11,136 nucleotides of DNA, from the NCBI GenBank assembly GCA_946886245.1, contig CAMPIF010000097.1, positions 1 through 11,136 on the forward strand, given 5' to 3'. Below are positions 1 to 7,497 of the stretch, piece after piece (within the stretch, counting starts at the first letter, position 1; every line of letters begins with the position of its first letter). The position numbers and the translations under genes were made by a program. This DNA comes from Ectopseudomonas composti. Lineage in GTDB: Bacteria > Pseudomonadota > Gammaproteobacteria > Pseudomonadales > Pseudomonadaceae. The notes under the pieces are model-generated. The model did no database searches, was not told the DNA's origin, and saw nothing but the letters and a program-made list of their open reading frames with translations.

Positions 1-1238
1 GCGCCGATGCGGTGTACGCCGGGCAGCCGCGTTACAGCCTGCGCGTACGCAACAACGAGTTCGACCACGCCAACCTGGCCCTCGGCATCGATGAGGCGCA
101 CGCCCAGGGCAAGCAGTTCTACGTGGTGGTCAACATCGCCCCGCACAACGCCAAGCTGAAGACCTTCCTCAAGGACCTGGCGCCGGTGATCGAGATGGCG
201 CCGGATGCGCTGATCATGTCCGACCCGGGTTTGATCATGCTGGTACGCCAGCACTTCCCGCAGATGCCGATTCACCTCTCGGTGCAGGCCAATGCGGTGA
301 ACTGGGCCAGTGTCGAGTTCTGGCGCCAGCAGGGGCTGACGCGGGTGATCCTGTCGCGTGAGCTGTCGTTGGAAGAGATCGAGGAGATCCGTAGGCAGGT
401 GCCGGGCATGCAGCTGGAGGTGTTCGTCCATGGCGCGCTGTGCATGGCCTATTCCGGGCGCTGCCTGCTGTCGGGCTACATCAATCGCCGCGATCCCAAC
501 CAGGGCACCTGCACCAATGCCTGTCGCTGGCAGTACCAGGCCACACCTGCGGCCGAAAACGAGCTGGGCGAGATCGTCCGTGTGGTCGACCCGACTCTCG
601 GCCAGGGCGCACCGACTACCCAGGCTTTCGTGCTGGAAGAGGCCGGTCGTCCAGGCGAGGAGATGGCCGCCTTCGAAGACGAGCACGGCACCTACATCAT
701 GAACTCCAAGGACCTGCGCGCGGTGCAGCACGTCGAGCGGCTGGTGCGCATGGGCGTGCATTCAGTGAAGATCGAAGGGCGCACCAAGAGCCACTTCTAC
801 GTGGCACGCACCGCCCAGGTCTATCGCCGCGCCATTGACGATGCGCTGGCTGGCAGGCCTTTCGATCCGAGCCTGCTTGGGCATCTGGAGTCATTGGCGC
901 ATCGCGGTTACACCGAGGGCTTCCTGCGCCGCCACGTACATGACGAATACCAGAACTACGCGCGCGGCAGCTCGCTGGCCGAGCGTCAGCAGTTCGTCGG
1001 TGAGCTGACCGGCGAGCGCCGTGGCGAACTGGTCGAGGTCAGGGTGAAGAATCGCTTCGCTGTGGGTGACGGGCTGGAACTGATGACGCCGCAGGGCAAT
1101 CTGCGCTTCACCCTGGAGCAGTTGCAGAACGCTCAGGGGCAGGCGCTGTCAGTGGCACCGGGCGATGGCCACGTGCTGTATCTGCCGCTACCGGCCGAGG
1201 TGCAATTGGAGTACGGGCTGCTGATGCGGGATCTTTAG
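1..1238 (+). CDS. trhP: TrhP (YegQ), tRNA uridine-34 5-hydroxylation protein, peptidase U32 family; 5' end outside window
   Basis: The reading frame is open from the first full codon at position 3, which reads A-D-A-V-Y-A-G-Q-P-R-Y-S-L, a strongly conserved stretch of TrhP/YegQ. The GTG at 12 is therefore an internal valine and the true start lies upstream, probably some 35-45 residues back, since the E. coli protein is about 453 residues and about 411 are visible. TrhP makes 5-hydroxyuridine at position 34 of certain tRNAs, the first step towards the mo5U/cmo5U wobble modifications; in E. coli its activity depends on prephenate. Four conserved cysteines lie in the block GALCMAYSGRC...GTCTNACRW (codons at about 441-527), expected from relatives to hold an iron-sulfur cluster. 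The motifs FEDEHGTYIMNSKDL and KIEGRTKS are typical of the family. The older label collagenase-like protease is misleading. The TAG stop at 1236-1238 coincides with the first bases of the duplicated repeat unit that follows. Confidence 0.95.
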   Translation, partial: ADAVYAGQPRYSLRVRNNEFDHANLALGIDEAHAQGKQFYVVVNIAPHNAKLKTFLKDLAPVIEMAPDALIMSDPGLIMLVRQHFPQMPIHLSVQANAVNWASVEFWRQQGLTRVILSRELSLEEIEEIRRQVPGMQLEVFVHGALCMAYSGRCLLSGYINRRDPNQGTCTNACRWQYQATPAAENELGEIVRVVDPTLGQGAPTTQAFVLEEAGRPGEEMAAFEDEHGTYIMNSKDLRAVQHVERLVRMGVHSVKIEGRTKSHFYVARTAQVYRRAIDDALAGRPFDPSLLGHLESLAHRGYTEGFLRRHVHDEYQNYARGSSLAERQQFVGELTGERRGELVEVRVKNRFAVGDGLELMTPQGNLRFTLEQLQNAQGQALSVAPGDGHVLYLPLPAEVQLEYGLLMRDL

Positions 1239-1245
1239 GCTTTTC

Positions 1246-1275
1246 GTCGGGTGGATGACGCTTCCCCCATCCACC
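1246..1275. repeat. Palindrome family A, copy 1 (GTCGGGTGGATG...CATCCACC)
   Basis: An 8-bp inverted repeat, ggtggatg (1250-1257) and catccacc (1268-1275), follows the foot GTCG, a degenerate form of GTAG. It lies 8 bases after the trhP stop codon and could also act as a transcription barrier at the end of that gene, though no T-run follows it. Confidence 0.7.
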
Positions 1276-1298
1276 AGGAGGGACGGTGCCGAAGTGTC

Positions 1299-1354
1299 GG
1301 TGCGCGCGGCGCACCCTACGTGGACGCCAATCCGTAGGGTGCGCCGTGCGCACC
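1299..1354. repeat. Palindrome family B inverted pair, copy 1
   Basis: Two opposed units, ggtgcgcgcggcgcaccctacg (arm 1299-1320) and cgtagggtgcgccgtgcgcacc (arm 1333-1354), flank a 12-base spacer. Each unit is itself a hairpin (ggtgcgc, short loop, gcgcacc) with a GTAG foot. Inverted pairs of REP units resemble the BIME arrangement known from enterobacteria and pseudomonads. The same pair recurs at 1585-1640 and 8243-8305. Confidence 0.8.
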
Positions 1355-1490
1355 TGGGGTTGGTGAACTGCTTTGCTGCAGGAGAGATCAGGGCCAAGGA
1401 TGCATTGCGATTGCGCCGTGGTGCACGGTGGTCACATGGTGTGCCGGCTGGCCAGTATTGCCGGACTGCCCATGGTTGATGAAAGAGCGC

Positions 1491-1560
1491 CATCCACCCT
1501 ACGTGCCGAGACGCGGCCTGTAGGCTTTTCGTAGGGTGGATGACGCTTCACCCATCCACC
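1491..1560. repeat. Palindrome family A, half unit plus copy 2
   Basis: catccaccctac at 1491-1502 is the exact reverse complement of gtagggtggatg at 1531-1542, a perfect 12-bp inverted repeat. The right half continues into its own palindrome, ggtggatg (1535-1542) with catccacc (1553-1560). The GTAG foot here is intact, unlike in copy 1. The half unit at 1491 lies in the stretch between the two duplication copies. Confidence 0.75.
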
Positions 1561-1584
1561 AGGAGGGACAGTGCCGAAAGTGTT

Positions 1585-1640
1585 GGTGTGCGCGGCGCAC
1601 CCTACGTGGGTGCCAATCCGCAGGGTGCGCCGTGCGCACC
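1585..1640. repeat. Palindrome family B inverted pair, copy 2
   Basis: Arms ggtgtgcgcggcgcaccctacg (1585-1606) and cgcagggtgcgccgtgcgcacc (1619-1640) repeat the pair at 1299-1354 as part of the tandem duplication. The right foot has decayed from GTAG to GCAG. Confidence 0.75.
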
Positions 1641-1717
1641 TGGGGCTGGTGAACTGTTTTGCTGCAGAAGAGATCAGGGCCGAGGAAACGTTGCGATTGC
1701 GCCGTGGTGCATGGTGG

Positions 1718-2419
1718 TCACATGGCGTGCTGGCGTCGCCGCTGGCTGGCCAGTTGGCGCTCCAGTTCGCAGAGGCTGTCGATGCCCTGCCGGCGCGCCT
1801 TGCTGAACAGCATCAGGGCCAGCTCGGCTGTGACCAGGGCGTCGGCGCTGGCGTTGTGACGCTGGTGCACCTGCAGGCCAAATTCGGCGACCCACTCATC
1901 GAGCCCGCTCTGGCGAATGCGCGATTGCGGGCACAGCAGCGGAGCGATTTCGGCGACGTCGAAGAAGCTGTGCTGCAGGCGATAGCCCAGGCTCTGGCGC
2001 AGTGCGCGGCCCAGCATGCGCTGGTCGAACTCGGCATGAAACGCCAACAGCGGACTGCTGCCGACGAACTCCATGAAATCCAGCAGGGCCTCGGCCGGTT
2101 CCACGCCACGGGCCACTTCGCTGGGGGCGATGCCGTGGATCAGGGTGCTGGCGCTGGCCTGGTGATCGGCGCGGTGCAGCGTGCATTCGAACTGCTCGGC
2201 GAAGTCGATGGCGCCGTTATCGATCACCACCGCGCCGATGGCCAGCACCTGATCGCGGCGCATGTTCAGGCCGGTGGTTTCCAGATCGAGCACGACGAAG
2301 CGCTGCTGGTGCAGCGGGCGTTCGTCGAACGGCGCCGGCGCACTCAGCGCATCGCGGCGTTGCAACTGCTGCTGGGTCAGGGCCGGACCACGGCCGGTGA
2401 ACCAGGTGAACTTGCTCAT
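1718..2419 (-). CDS. DnaQ-like DEDDh 3'-5' exonuclease
   Basis: The 233-residue protein carries all three exonuclease motifs of the DEDDh group: ExoI with DLETTG (D45, E47), ExoII with HAEFDQRML (D132), and ExoIII with HNASAD (H188, D193). It should therefore be an active metal-dependent 3'-5' exonuclease on single-stranded DNA or RNA ends. It lacks the C-terminal polymerase-binding extension expected of a true DNA polymerase III epsilon subunit and starts with about 40 extra residues before ExoI, so it is a stand-alone paralogue, not dnaQ itself. Its ATG overlaps the TGA of the upstream gene (2416-2419, ATGA), so the two are translationally coupled. The last codons (S-Q-R-R-R-Q-H-A-M) fall inside the right copy of the tandem duplication, and a relic of them sits in the left copy. 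The substrate is unknown. Confidence 0.9.
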   Translation of the reverse strand: MSKFTWFTGRGPALTQQQLQRRDALSAPAPFDERPLHQQRFVVLDLETTGLNMRRDQVLAIGAVVIDNGAIDFAEQFECTLHRADHQASASTLIHGIAPSEVARGVEPAEALLDFMEFVGSSPLLAFHAEFDQRMLGRALRQSLGYRLQHSFFDVAEIAPLLCPQSRIRQSGLDEWVAEFGLQVHQRHNASADALVTAELALMLFSKARRQGIDSLCELERQLASQRRRQHAM

Positions 2420-4347
2420 AGCTGATACCTCATGGCCAGGCTGCTCTGCAAGCGCTGCGCCTGGCGGAACGACTCGCGCAGAATACGCCGGTCCAGGTGG
2501 TTGAGGTGGTCGGGGTCGACCCGATTGGAGTAGGGCAGCTCGTCGCGCGCCTGCAGCTGATGCTGCTGCATGCGCGTCTGCTGAATGAAGTGATAGGCCT
2601 CTTCATAGGCGGCGCCGTCCAGGGCGTCGATCACGCCCTTGCTGATCAGCGCGCGCAGGCGCTCCAGGGTGCCGACCGCACTGATGCCGTTGGCCAACGC
2701 GAGCAAACGGGCACCGTCGACGAAGGGCGTCAGGCCCTGCACCTTGAGGTCGAGGGTGTCCTTGTCGGCGCCCGAACGGGCCACCACGAAGTCGCGGAAA
2801 CGTCCAACCGGCGGGCGGTGGCGCAGGGCATTCTCGGCCAGCATCTTCTGGAACAGGCTGTTGCTGGCGACGCGGCGGAGCAACGCTTCACGCAGCTGTT
2901 CGCAGCCTTCGCTCGGGCCCCAGATGGTGCGCAGGTCGAAGTAGATCGACGAGCCCAGCAGATTCTCCGGCGTGGCTTCGAGGACGAAGCCGGCGAAGCG
3001 CCGCGACCACTCCTCGCGCGACAGGCACAGTTCGGGGTTGCCGGCCATGATGTTGCCCTTGCACAGGGTGAAGCCGCACTGCGCCAGGCGCTGATTGATC
3101 TCGCGCGCGATCGGCAGCAGGCGCTCACGAATGGCAGCGGCCTCGCTGGCACTCTCGGCCTCGAAGAGAATGCCGTTGTCCTGGTCGGTGTGCAGGGTCT
3201 GCTCGCGACGACCTTCGCTGCCGAAACATAGCCAGGTGAAGGGGATGCCCGGATCGCCCATGTCCTCGAGAGTCAGCTCGATCACCCGGCATACGGTGTG
3301 GTCGTTGAGCAGCGTGACGATATGGGTGATCTGCGTCGAGCTGGCGCCGTGGGCGAGCATGCGGTCGACCAGCAGGCGGATGTCACTGCGCAGCCCGGCC
3401 AGGGTCTCGACCTTGCCGGCATGGCGGATGGTGCGCGCCAGGTGCACCAGGTCGACACGCTGCAGGCTGAACAGATCGCGCTCGGAAATCACCCCGCACA
3501 GCTTTTCGTGCTCCACCAGGCAGACATGGGCGATATGCCGCTCGGTCATGGCGATGGCGGCGTCGAAGGCGCTGGCATCTGGCGCCAGGTGAAAAGGGTT
3601 GGGCGTCATCAGGTTGTCGATGGGCTGGGCCAGGTCGACACCATCGGCCACCACCCTGCGCAGGTCACGCAGGGTGAAGATACCCAGCGGTTTGTCGGCC
3701 GGGTCGAGCACCACGATGCTGCCCACATGTTGCTCGTGCATCATTCGCACGGCATCACGCAGCGGCGTGTCAGGGGCGCAGCCGATGGGTTGGCGCATGG
3801 CCAGTTCGCCCAGGCGGGTATCCAGCGAATACTGTGCGCCGAGGGTTTCCACCGCGCGCAACTGTACCTGCTGGTTGACCTGATCGAGCAGGCTGCTGAC
3901 CCCGCGCAGGGCGAAATCGCGCAGCGGGTTGGAGACGGCGAACAGTTTGACGAAGGCGAGCTTGGACAGTAGCAGGCAGAAGGTGTCCTCGGCGGCCAGG
4001 TGCTCGGTGCGCGTGGCGCGCTCGCCGATCAGCGCCGCCAGGGGGAAACATTCGCCGGCGGTGATCTCGAAGGTGGTTTCCGTGCCGCGCCGGGCACTGT
4101 GCGGGCGCTCGCCATGCACACGGCCCTGCTTGACGATGTAGAAGTGCTCGACCGGGCCATCGCTCGGTTTGATGATCGAATCGCCCTCGGCATAGAAGCG
4201 CAGCTGGCAGTGCTCGACCAGAAACGCCAGGTGGGCGGTGTCCATCTGGTTGAAGGGCGGAAACTTCTGCAGGAACTCCATGGTGCCGTGGATGTTCTGC
4301 AGCACCGCTGTCTTGCCCGCATCGGCCATCGCGTCGGCCTTGCTCAT
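2416..4347 (-). CDS. cNMP-fold / CBS pair / DUF294 nucleotidyltransferase-like signalling protein
   Basis: This 643-residue protein has four parts. About 25-140 is a cyclic-nucleotide-binding-type beta roll. About 183-300 is a pair of CBS domains (VGSIVVLDPADKPLGIFTLRDL, then VCLVEHEKLCGVISERDLF), which in relatives bind adenine nucleotides. About 340-480 is a GlnD-like nucleotidyltransferase with GSEGRRE (376-382) and TDQD (387-390), so the metal-binding DxD is intact. About 490-635 is the helical DUF294 C-terminal domain. The phosphate-binding cassette of the first domain reads GECFPLAAL instead of the classical FGEL type, so cAMP binding is doubtful. It is cytoplasmic, with no membrane segment. 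The ATG at 4347 has GAGG nine bases upstream. It is the first gene of a two-gene operon with the exonuclease. The target of the presumed nucleotidylation is unknown. Confidence 0.88.
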   Translation of the reverse strand: MSKADAMADAGKTAVLQNIHGTMEFLQKFPPFNQMDTAHLAFLVEHCQLRFYAEGDSIIKPSDGPVEHFYIVKQGRVHGERPHSARRGTETTFEITAGECFPLAALIGERATRTEHLAAEDTFCLLLSKLAFVKLFAVSNPLRDFALRGVSSLLDQVNQQVQLRAVETLGAQYSLDTRLGELAMRQPIGCAPDTPLRDAVRMMHEQHVGSIVVLDPADKPLGIFTLRDLRRVVADGVDLAQPIDNLMTPNPFHLAPDASAFDAAIAMTERHIAHVCLVEHEKLCGVISERDLFSLQRVDLVHLARTIRHAGKVETLAGLRSDIRLLVDRMLAHGASSTQITHIVTLLNDHTVCRVIELTLEDMGDPGIPFTWLCFGSEGRREQTLHTDQDNGILFEAESASEAAAIRERLLPIAREINQRLAQCGFTLCKGNIMAGNPELCLSREEWSRRFAGFVLEATPENLLGSSIYFDLRTIWGPSEGCEQLREALLRRVASNSLFQKMLAENALRHRPPVGRFRDFVVARSGADKDTLDLKVQGLTPFVDGARLLALANGISAVGTLERLRALISKGVIDALDGAAYEEAYHFIQQTRMQQHQLQARDELPYSNRVDPDHLNHLDRRILRESFRQAQRLQSSLAMRYQL

Positions 4348-4445
4348 GGGCGTGCGCCTCGCAGTTTCGGGATGTTGTCAGTGTGGCCCTGGCTGGCCGG
4401 CTTGCCCATTGCACCTAAGTAGGGGGAGAGGAGGCGGCGCCGCAA

Positions 4446-4483
4446 CCAATAAAAAACCGCCCTCGCAGGCGGTTTTTTATTGG
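4446..4483 (-). terminator. Intrinsic terminator downstream of glcB
   Basis: A perfect 16-bp inverted repeat, ccaataaaaaaccgcc (4446-4461) and ggcggttttttattgg (4468-4483), encloses a 6-base loop. Read on the minus strand it gives a GC stem followed by six T, 50 bases beyond the glcB stop. The A/T symmetry makes it potentially bidirectional, but no + strand gene ends here. It insulates glcB from the nucleotidyltransferase gene. Confidence 0.9.
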
Positions 4484-4486
4484 CTC

Positions 4487-4521
4487 GTAGGTGCAGCTTT
4501 CGCGGATAAATCCGCTCCTAC
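4487..4521. repeat. GTAGGAGCGGAT-type REP-like palindrome
   Basis: gtagg at 4487 and cctac at 4517-4521 bound an element whose core gcgga-taaa-tccgc is a hairpin. On the minus strand it begins GTAGGAGCGGATTTATCCGCG, a form very common between Pseudomonas genes. It lies between the glcB stop and its terminator. The left foot is imperfect (gtaggtgcag), so this is one intact unit plus a decayed partner. Confidence 0.75.
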
Positions 4522-4533
4522 AGGATGCGCGAC

Positions 4534-6711
4534 TTAAAGGCCGTTCTTGGCCTTGAACTCGCGACGACGGCGGTGCAGCACCGGCTCGGTGTAGCCGTTG
4601 GGCTGCTTGCTGCCTTCGATCACCAACTCCAGCGCGGCCTGGAAGGCGACGTTGTTGTCGAAATCCGGGGCCATCGGGCGATACAGCGGGTCATTGGCGT
4701 TCTGACGATCCACCACCGGCGCCATGCGCTTGAGGCTCTCGACCACCTGAGCTTCAGTGACGATGCCGTGACGCAGCCAGTTGGCCAGCAGCTGGCTGGA
4801 GATGCGCAGGGTGGCGCGGTCTTCCATCAGCCCGACGTCATTGATGTCCGGCACCTTGGAGCAGCCGACGCCCTGGTCGATCCAGCGCACCACGTAGCCG
4901 AGGATGCCTTGCGAGTTGTTGTCCAGCTCGTTACGGATTTCTTCTGCTGACCAGTTGGTGTCCTTGGCCAGTGGAATGGTCAGGATGTCATCAACCGAAG
5001 CCGGGGCGCGCTTGGCCAGTTCGGCCTGACGGGCAAACACGTCGACCTTGTGGTAATGCAGGGCGTGCAGGGTGGCAGCGGTCGGCGACGGCACCCAGGC
5101 GGTGTTGGCGCCGGACAGCGGGTGCGCGATCTTCTGCTCGAGCATGGCGGCCATCAGGTCCGGCATGGCCCACATGCCCTTGCCGATCTGCGCACGGCCT
5201 TGCAGGCCGGTAGCCAGGCCGACGTCGACGTTGTTGTTCTCGTAGGCAGCGATCCAGGCTTCGCTCTTCATGGCGGCCTTGCGCACCACTGCGCCGGCTT
5301 CCATGGAGGTGTGGATCTCGTCACCGGTACGGTCGAGGAAGCCGGTGTTGATGAACACCACGCGCTCGCTGGCGGCCTTGATGCACGCCTTGAGGTTGAC
5401 GGTGGTGCGGCGCTCTTCGTCCATGATGCCGACTTTCAGGGTGTTGCGGGCCAGGCCCAGCACATCCTCGACGCGGGCGAAGATCTCGCTGGTGAAGGCG
5501 ACCTCGATCGGGCCGTGCATCTTCGGTTTGACGATGTACACGCTGCCGGTGCGGGTGTTCTTGCGGCTGGTGTTGCCGATCAGGTTGTGCACCGCGATCA
5601 GGCTGGTGAACAGCGCGTCCTGGATGCCCTCCGGGATCTCGTTGCCTTCGGCGTCGAGGATGGCCGGGTTGGTCATCAGGTGGCCGACGTTACGCACGAA
5701 CAGCAGCGAACGGCCATGCAGGGTCAGCTCGGAACCGTCCGGCCGGGTGTAGACGCGGTCCGGATTCATGGTGCGGGTGAAGGTCTTGCCGCCTTTGGAC
5801 ACGTCCTCGGCCAGGTCGCCTTTCATCAGGCCCAGCCAGTTCTTGTAGACCACCACCTTGTCATCGGCATCGACGGCGGCGACGGAGTCTTCGCAGTCCA
5901 TGATGGTGGTCAGCGCGGCTTCCATCAGCACGTCTTTGACGCCGGCGGCGTCGGTGCTGCCGATCGGGCTGGAGGCATCGATCTGGATCTCGAAGTGCAG
6001 GCCGTTGTGCTTGAGCAGCACGGCGATCGGCGCGCTGGCCTCGCCCTGGAAACCGACCAGTTGCGCGTCGTCACGCAGGCCGCTGTTGCTGCCGCCCTTG
6101 AGGGCGACGACCAGCTTGCCGTCGACGATGGCGTAGCCGGTGGAGTCGACGTGCGAGCCGGCAGCCAGCGGCGCGGCCTCGTCGAGGAAGGCGCGGGCGA
6201 AGGCGATGACCTTGTCGCCACGCACCTTGTTGTAGCCCTTGCCTTTCTCGGCGCCACCTTCTTCGCTGATCACGTCGGTGCCGTACAGCGCGTCGTACAG
6301 CGAGCCCCAGCGGGCGTTGGAGGCGTTCAGGGCGAAGCGCGCGTTCATCACCGGCACCACCAGCTGTGGGCCGGCCAGGCGGGCGATTTCTTCGTCGACG
6401 TTGGTGGTGGTGGCGTGGAAGTCTTCCGGCTCCGGCAGCAGATAGCCGATTTCCTGGAGGAAGGCCTTGTAAGCAGCGGCGTCATGGGCCTGACCCTTGC
6501 GCGCCTGGTGCCAGGCATCGATCTGCGCCTGCAGTTCGTCGCGCTTGGCCAGCAGGGCACGGTTCTTCGGCGCCAGGTCCTTGATGACCGCAGCGGCACC
6601 GGCCCAGAACTTGTCGGCAGCGATGCCGGTACCGGGAATGGCTTCGTTGTTCACGAAGTCGTACAGGGCTTTGGCGACCTGCAGGCCGCCGACTTGAACG
6701 CGTTCAGTCAT
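4534..6711 (-). CDS. glcB: Malate synthase G
   Basis: The protein condenses glyoxylate with acetyl-CoA to malate, the second step of the glyoxylate shunt and of glycolate use; it is a monomeric cytoplasmic Mg2+ enzyme. From the ATG at 6711 the protein has 725 residues, against 723 in E. coli. A GTG at 6723 is in frame, but the ribosome binding site GAGG (6718-6721) lies inside that extension and six bases before the ATG, so 6711 is the start. Expected active-site residues by motif are R340 (LLFVRNVGH), E432 (GIMDEERRT) and D460 (GFLDRTGDE) for metal and glyoxylate, and the catalytic base D631 (LMEDRATLR), matching E. coli R338, E427, D455 and D631. C617 in GVGCSKV is also kept. It stands alone, without glc or ace neighbours in view, and has its own terminator. 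Confidence 0.97.
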   Translation of the reverse strand: MTERVQVGGLQVAKALYDFVNNEAIPGTGIAADKFWAGAAAVIKDLAPKNRALLAKRDELQAQIDAWHQARKGQAHDAAAYKAFLQEIGYLLPEPEDFHATTTNVDEEIARLAGPQLVVPVMNARFALNASNARWGSLYDALYGTDVISEEGGAEKGKGYNKVRGDKVIAFARAFLDEAAPLAAGSHVDSTGYAIVDGKLVVALKGGSNSGLRDDAQLVGFQGEASAPIAVLLKHNGLHFEIQIDASSPIGSTDAAGVKDVLMEAALTTIMDCEDSVAAVDADDKVVVYKNWLGLMKGDLAEDVSKGGKTFTRTMNPDRVYTRPDGSELTLHGRSLLFVRNVGHLMTNPAILDAEGNEIPEGIQDALFTSLIAVHNLIGNTSRKNTRTGSVYIVKPKMHGPIEVAFTSEIFARVEDVLGLARNTLKVGIMDEERRTTVNLKACIKAASERVVFINTGFLDRTGDEIHTSMEAGAVVRKAAMKSEAWIAAYENNNVDVGLATGLQGRAQIGKGMWAMPDLMAAMLEQKIAHPLSGANTAWVPSPTAATLHALHYHKVDVFARQAELAKRAPASVDDILTIPLAKDTNWSAEEIRNELDNNSQGILGYVVRWIDQGVGCSKVPDINDVGLMEDRATLRISSQLLANWLRHGIVTEAQVVESLKRMAPVVDRQNANDPLYRPMAPDFDNNVAFQAALELVIEGSKQPNGYTEPVLHRRRREFKAKNGL

Positions 6712-6717
6712 CACTTG

Positions 6718-6721
6718 CCTC
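6718..6721 (-). promoter_or_regulatory. Ribosome binding site deciding the glcB start
   Basis: Plus-strand cctc reads GAGG on the minus strand, six bases before the ATG at 6711. This favours MTERVQVGG as the N-terminus over the GTG twelve bases further upstream. Confidence 0.75.
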
Positions 6722-6747
6722 ACTCTCTCTGAGCTCTACTCAATAGC

Positions 6748-6786
6748 CGCTTTGGCGACGGGTTTTCCGTCTTGTAGTCCAAAGCG
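6748..6786 (-). promoter_or_regulatory. Nested inverted repeat in the glcB 5' region
   Basis: cgctttgg (6748-6755) pairs with ccaaagcg (6779-6786), and inside it gacgg (6757-6761) pairs with ccgtc (6767-6771) around a gtttt loop. It lies 37-75 bases upstream of the glcB start. It could be a leader hairpin or an operator; no known regulator motif is recognised, so the role is inferred from position only. Confidence 0.4.
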
Positions 6787-7004
6787 CGGCATACTACATC
6801 AAGATCCTGGGGAAATGCAGCGGGGTGGCGTCAGTCTGCGACCAAAAGGCTGTTTGCGGTCACGATCAATACGCTGTGTGTGCAAAAAAGTGCGCTATTG
6901 TTCCATAAAATATGCAAAAACGTACACGATTAATTGAAGGGGCTACTGACAACGGCGCCAATATGGCCTACGCCTCTTCGCCTACACTGCTTTTCGAGCA
7001 TCCT
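6787..7004. promoter_or_regulatory. Divergent glcB / GNAT intergenic region, AT-rich promoter zone
   Basis: The spacer between two divergent genes must hold a promoter for each. About 6880-6940 is clearly richer in A and T than the surroundings. Two repeat pairs are visible: TGCAAAAAAGTGC (6881-6893) with TGCAAAAACGTAC (6913-6925), 32 bases apart, and CACGATCAAT (6861-6870) with CACGATTAAT (6925-6934), 64 bases apart. No -35/-10 pair of good quality could be assigned on either strand, so exact promoters are not called. No gene is supported in the spacer. Confidence 0.45.
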
Positions 7005-7014
7005 GGAGCCCGCC

Positions 7015-7464
7015 ATGACGGTATCTGCAGCTGTTATTGCCGACCTTGCCGACCTGACCCGTCTGTTCGCTGGCTACCTGCGCTTCTATCAAGTACCGCG
7101 CGACGAGGCGCAGATCGCCGCCTTCCTTGGCCTACGCCTGCAACTGGGGGATTCGCAGCTGTTCATCGCCCGGAGCGAGCAGGGCGCCGCGCAGGGGTTC
7201 GTGCAGCTTTATCCCTTTCATTCTTCGTTGGCACTGGAACCGGCCTGGTTGCTGAGCGATCTGTATGTCGATGACAGCGCGCGCCGCTCAGGCGTTGGCG
7301 AGGCGCTGATGAATGCCGCTCGCGCGCATGCCGAGACGACCGGCGCCTGCGGTCTGCAACTGGAGACGGCGAAGACCAACCTGGCCGGTCAGCGCCTTTA
7401 CGAGCGGCTTGGCTATGTGCGTGACGAGCAGTTCTTCACCTACTGGTTGTCGCTACGCGGCTGA
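7015..7464 (+). CDS. GNAT-family N-acetyltransferase
   Basis: The 149-residue protein has the GNAT acetyl-CoA fold. Motif A is LLSDLYVDDSARRSGVGEALM, with the R-x-x-G-x-G pyrophosphate loop at 90-95. A later block NLAGQRLYERLGYVRDEQF (122-140) carries the conserved N...A...LY...GY pattern. It should transfer an acetyl group from acetyl-CoA to an amine of a small molecule or protein; the acceptor cannot be told from sequence. The ATG at 7015 is chosen because GGAG (7005-7008) lies six bases before it; the frame is open further upstream to 6934 but without a better start. It is 33 bases ahead of the GcvR-like gene and likely shares a transcript with it. Confidence 0.88.
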   Translation: MTVSAAVIADLADLTRLFAGYLRFYQVPRDEAQIAAFLGLRLQLGDSQLFIARSEQGAAQGFVQLYPFHSSLALEPAWLLSDLYVDDSARRSGVGEALMNAARAHAETTGACGLQLETAKTNLAGQRLYERLGYVRDEQFFTYWLSLRG

Positions 7465-7497
7465 CCTTCCCAATCCTGTGAACGAGTGAGGTAGTAC

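Larger units (their letters stand above)
1236..1742. repeat. Diverged tandem duplication of a ~285-bp unit between trhP and the exonuclease gene
   Basis: Copy 1 begins at 1236 and runs to about 1455; copy 2 begins at 1521 and runs to about 1742. Both start TAGGCTTTTCGT and continue through the same order of elements: a ggtggatg/catccacc palindrome, AGGAGGGAC, a paired GTAGGGTGCGCC repeat, GGTGAACTG, TTGCTGCAG, AGATCAGGGCC, TTGCGATTGCGCCGTGGTGCA and GGTCACATGG. By eye the copies are about 85-90% identical, with one 1-base and one roughly 12-base indel, so the duplication is not recent. Copy 1 is followed by about 65 bases not repeated in copy 2. The right end of copy 2 enters the last codons of the exonuclease gene on the minus strand. 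No protein-coding gene is supported between 1239 and 1717. Confidence 0.85.

Noticed and set aside
1188..1806. Short frames on both strands between trhP and the exonuclease gene
   Set aside because: They translate the duplicated palindromic repeats (recurrent APYVGANPQGAPCAPG-like peptides) and have no credible start context.
1571..2425. A 284-codon + strand frame over the exonuclease gene
   Set aside because: Antisense shadow of the DEDDh exonuclease; its first part runs through palindromic repeats.
2497..4422. Several + strand frames of 140-244 codons
   Set aside because: All lie opposite the DUF294 nucleotidyltransferase gene, which has clear domains and motifs in its own frame.
5050..6732. 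A 560-codon open frame on the + strand
   Set aside because: It is wholly antisense to glcB, whose translation matches malate synthase G end to end; high GC leaves the opposite frame open. Its protein has no recognisable family features.
6826..6839. TGGC...TGC resembling a sigma-54 promoter on the + strand
   Set aside because: The -24 and -12 elements are one base too close and the -12 core is CTGC instead of TTGC; no sigma-54-type regulator is nearby.
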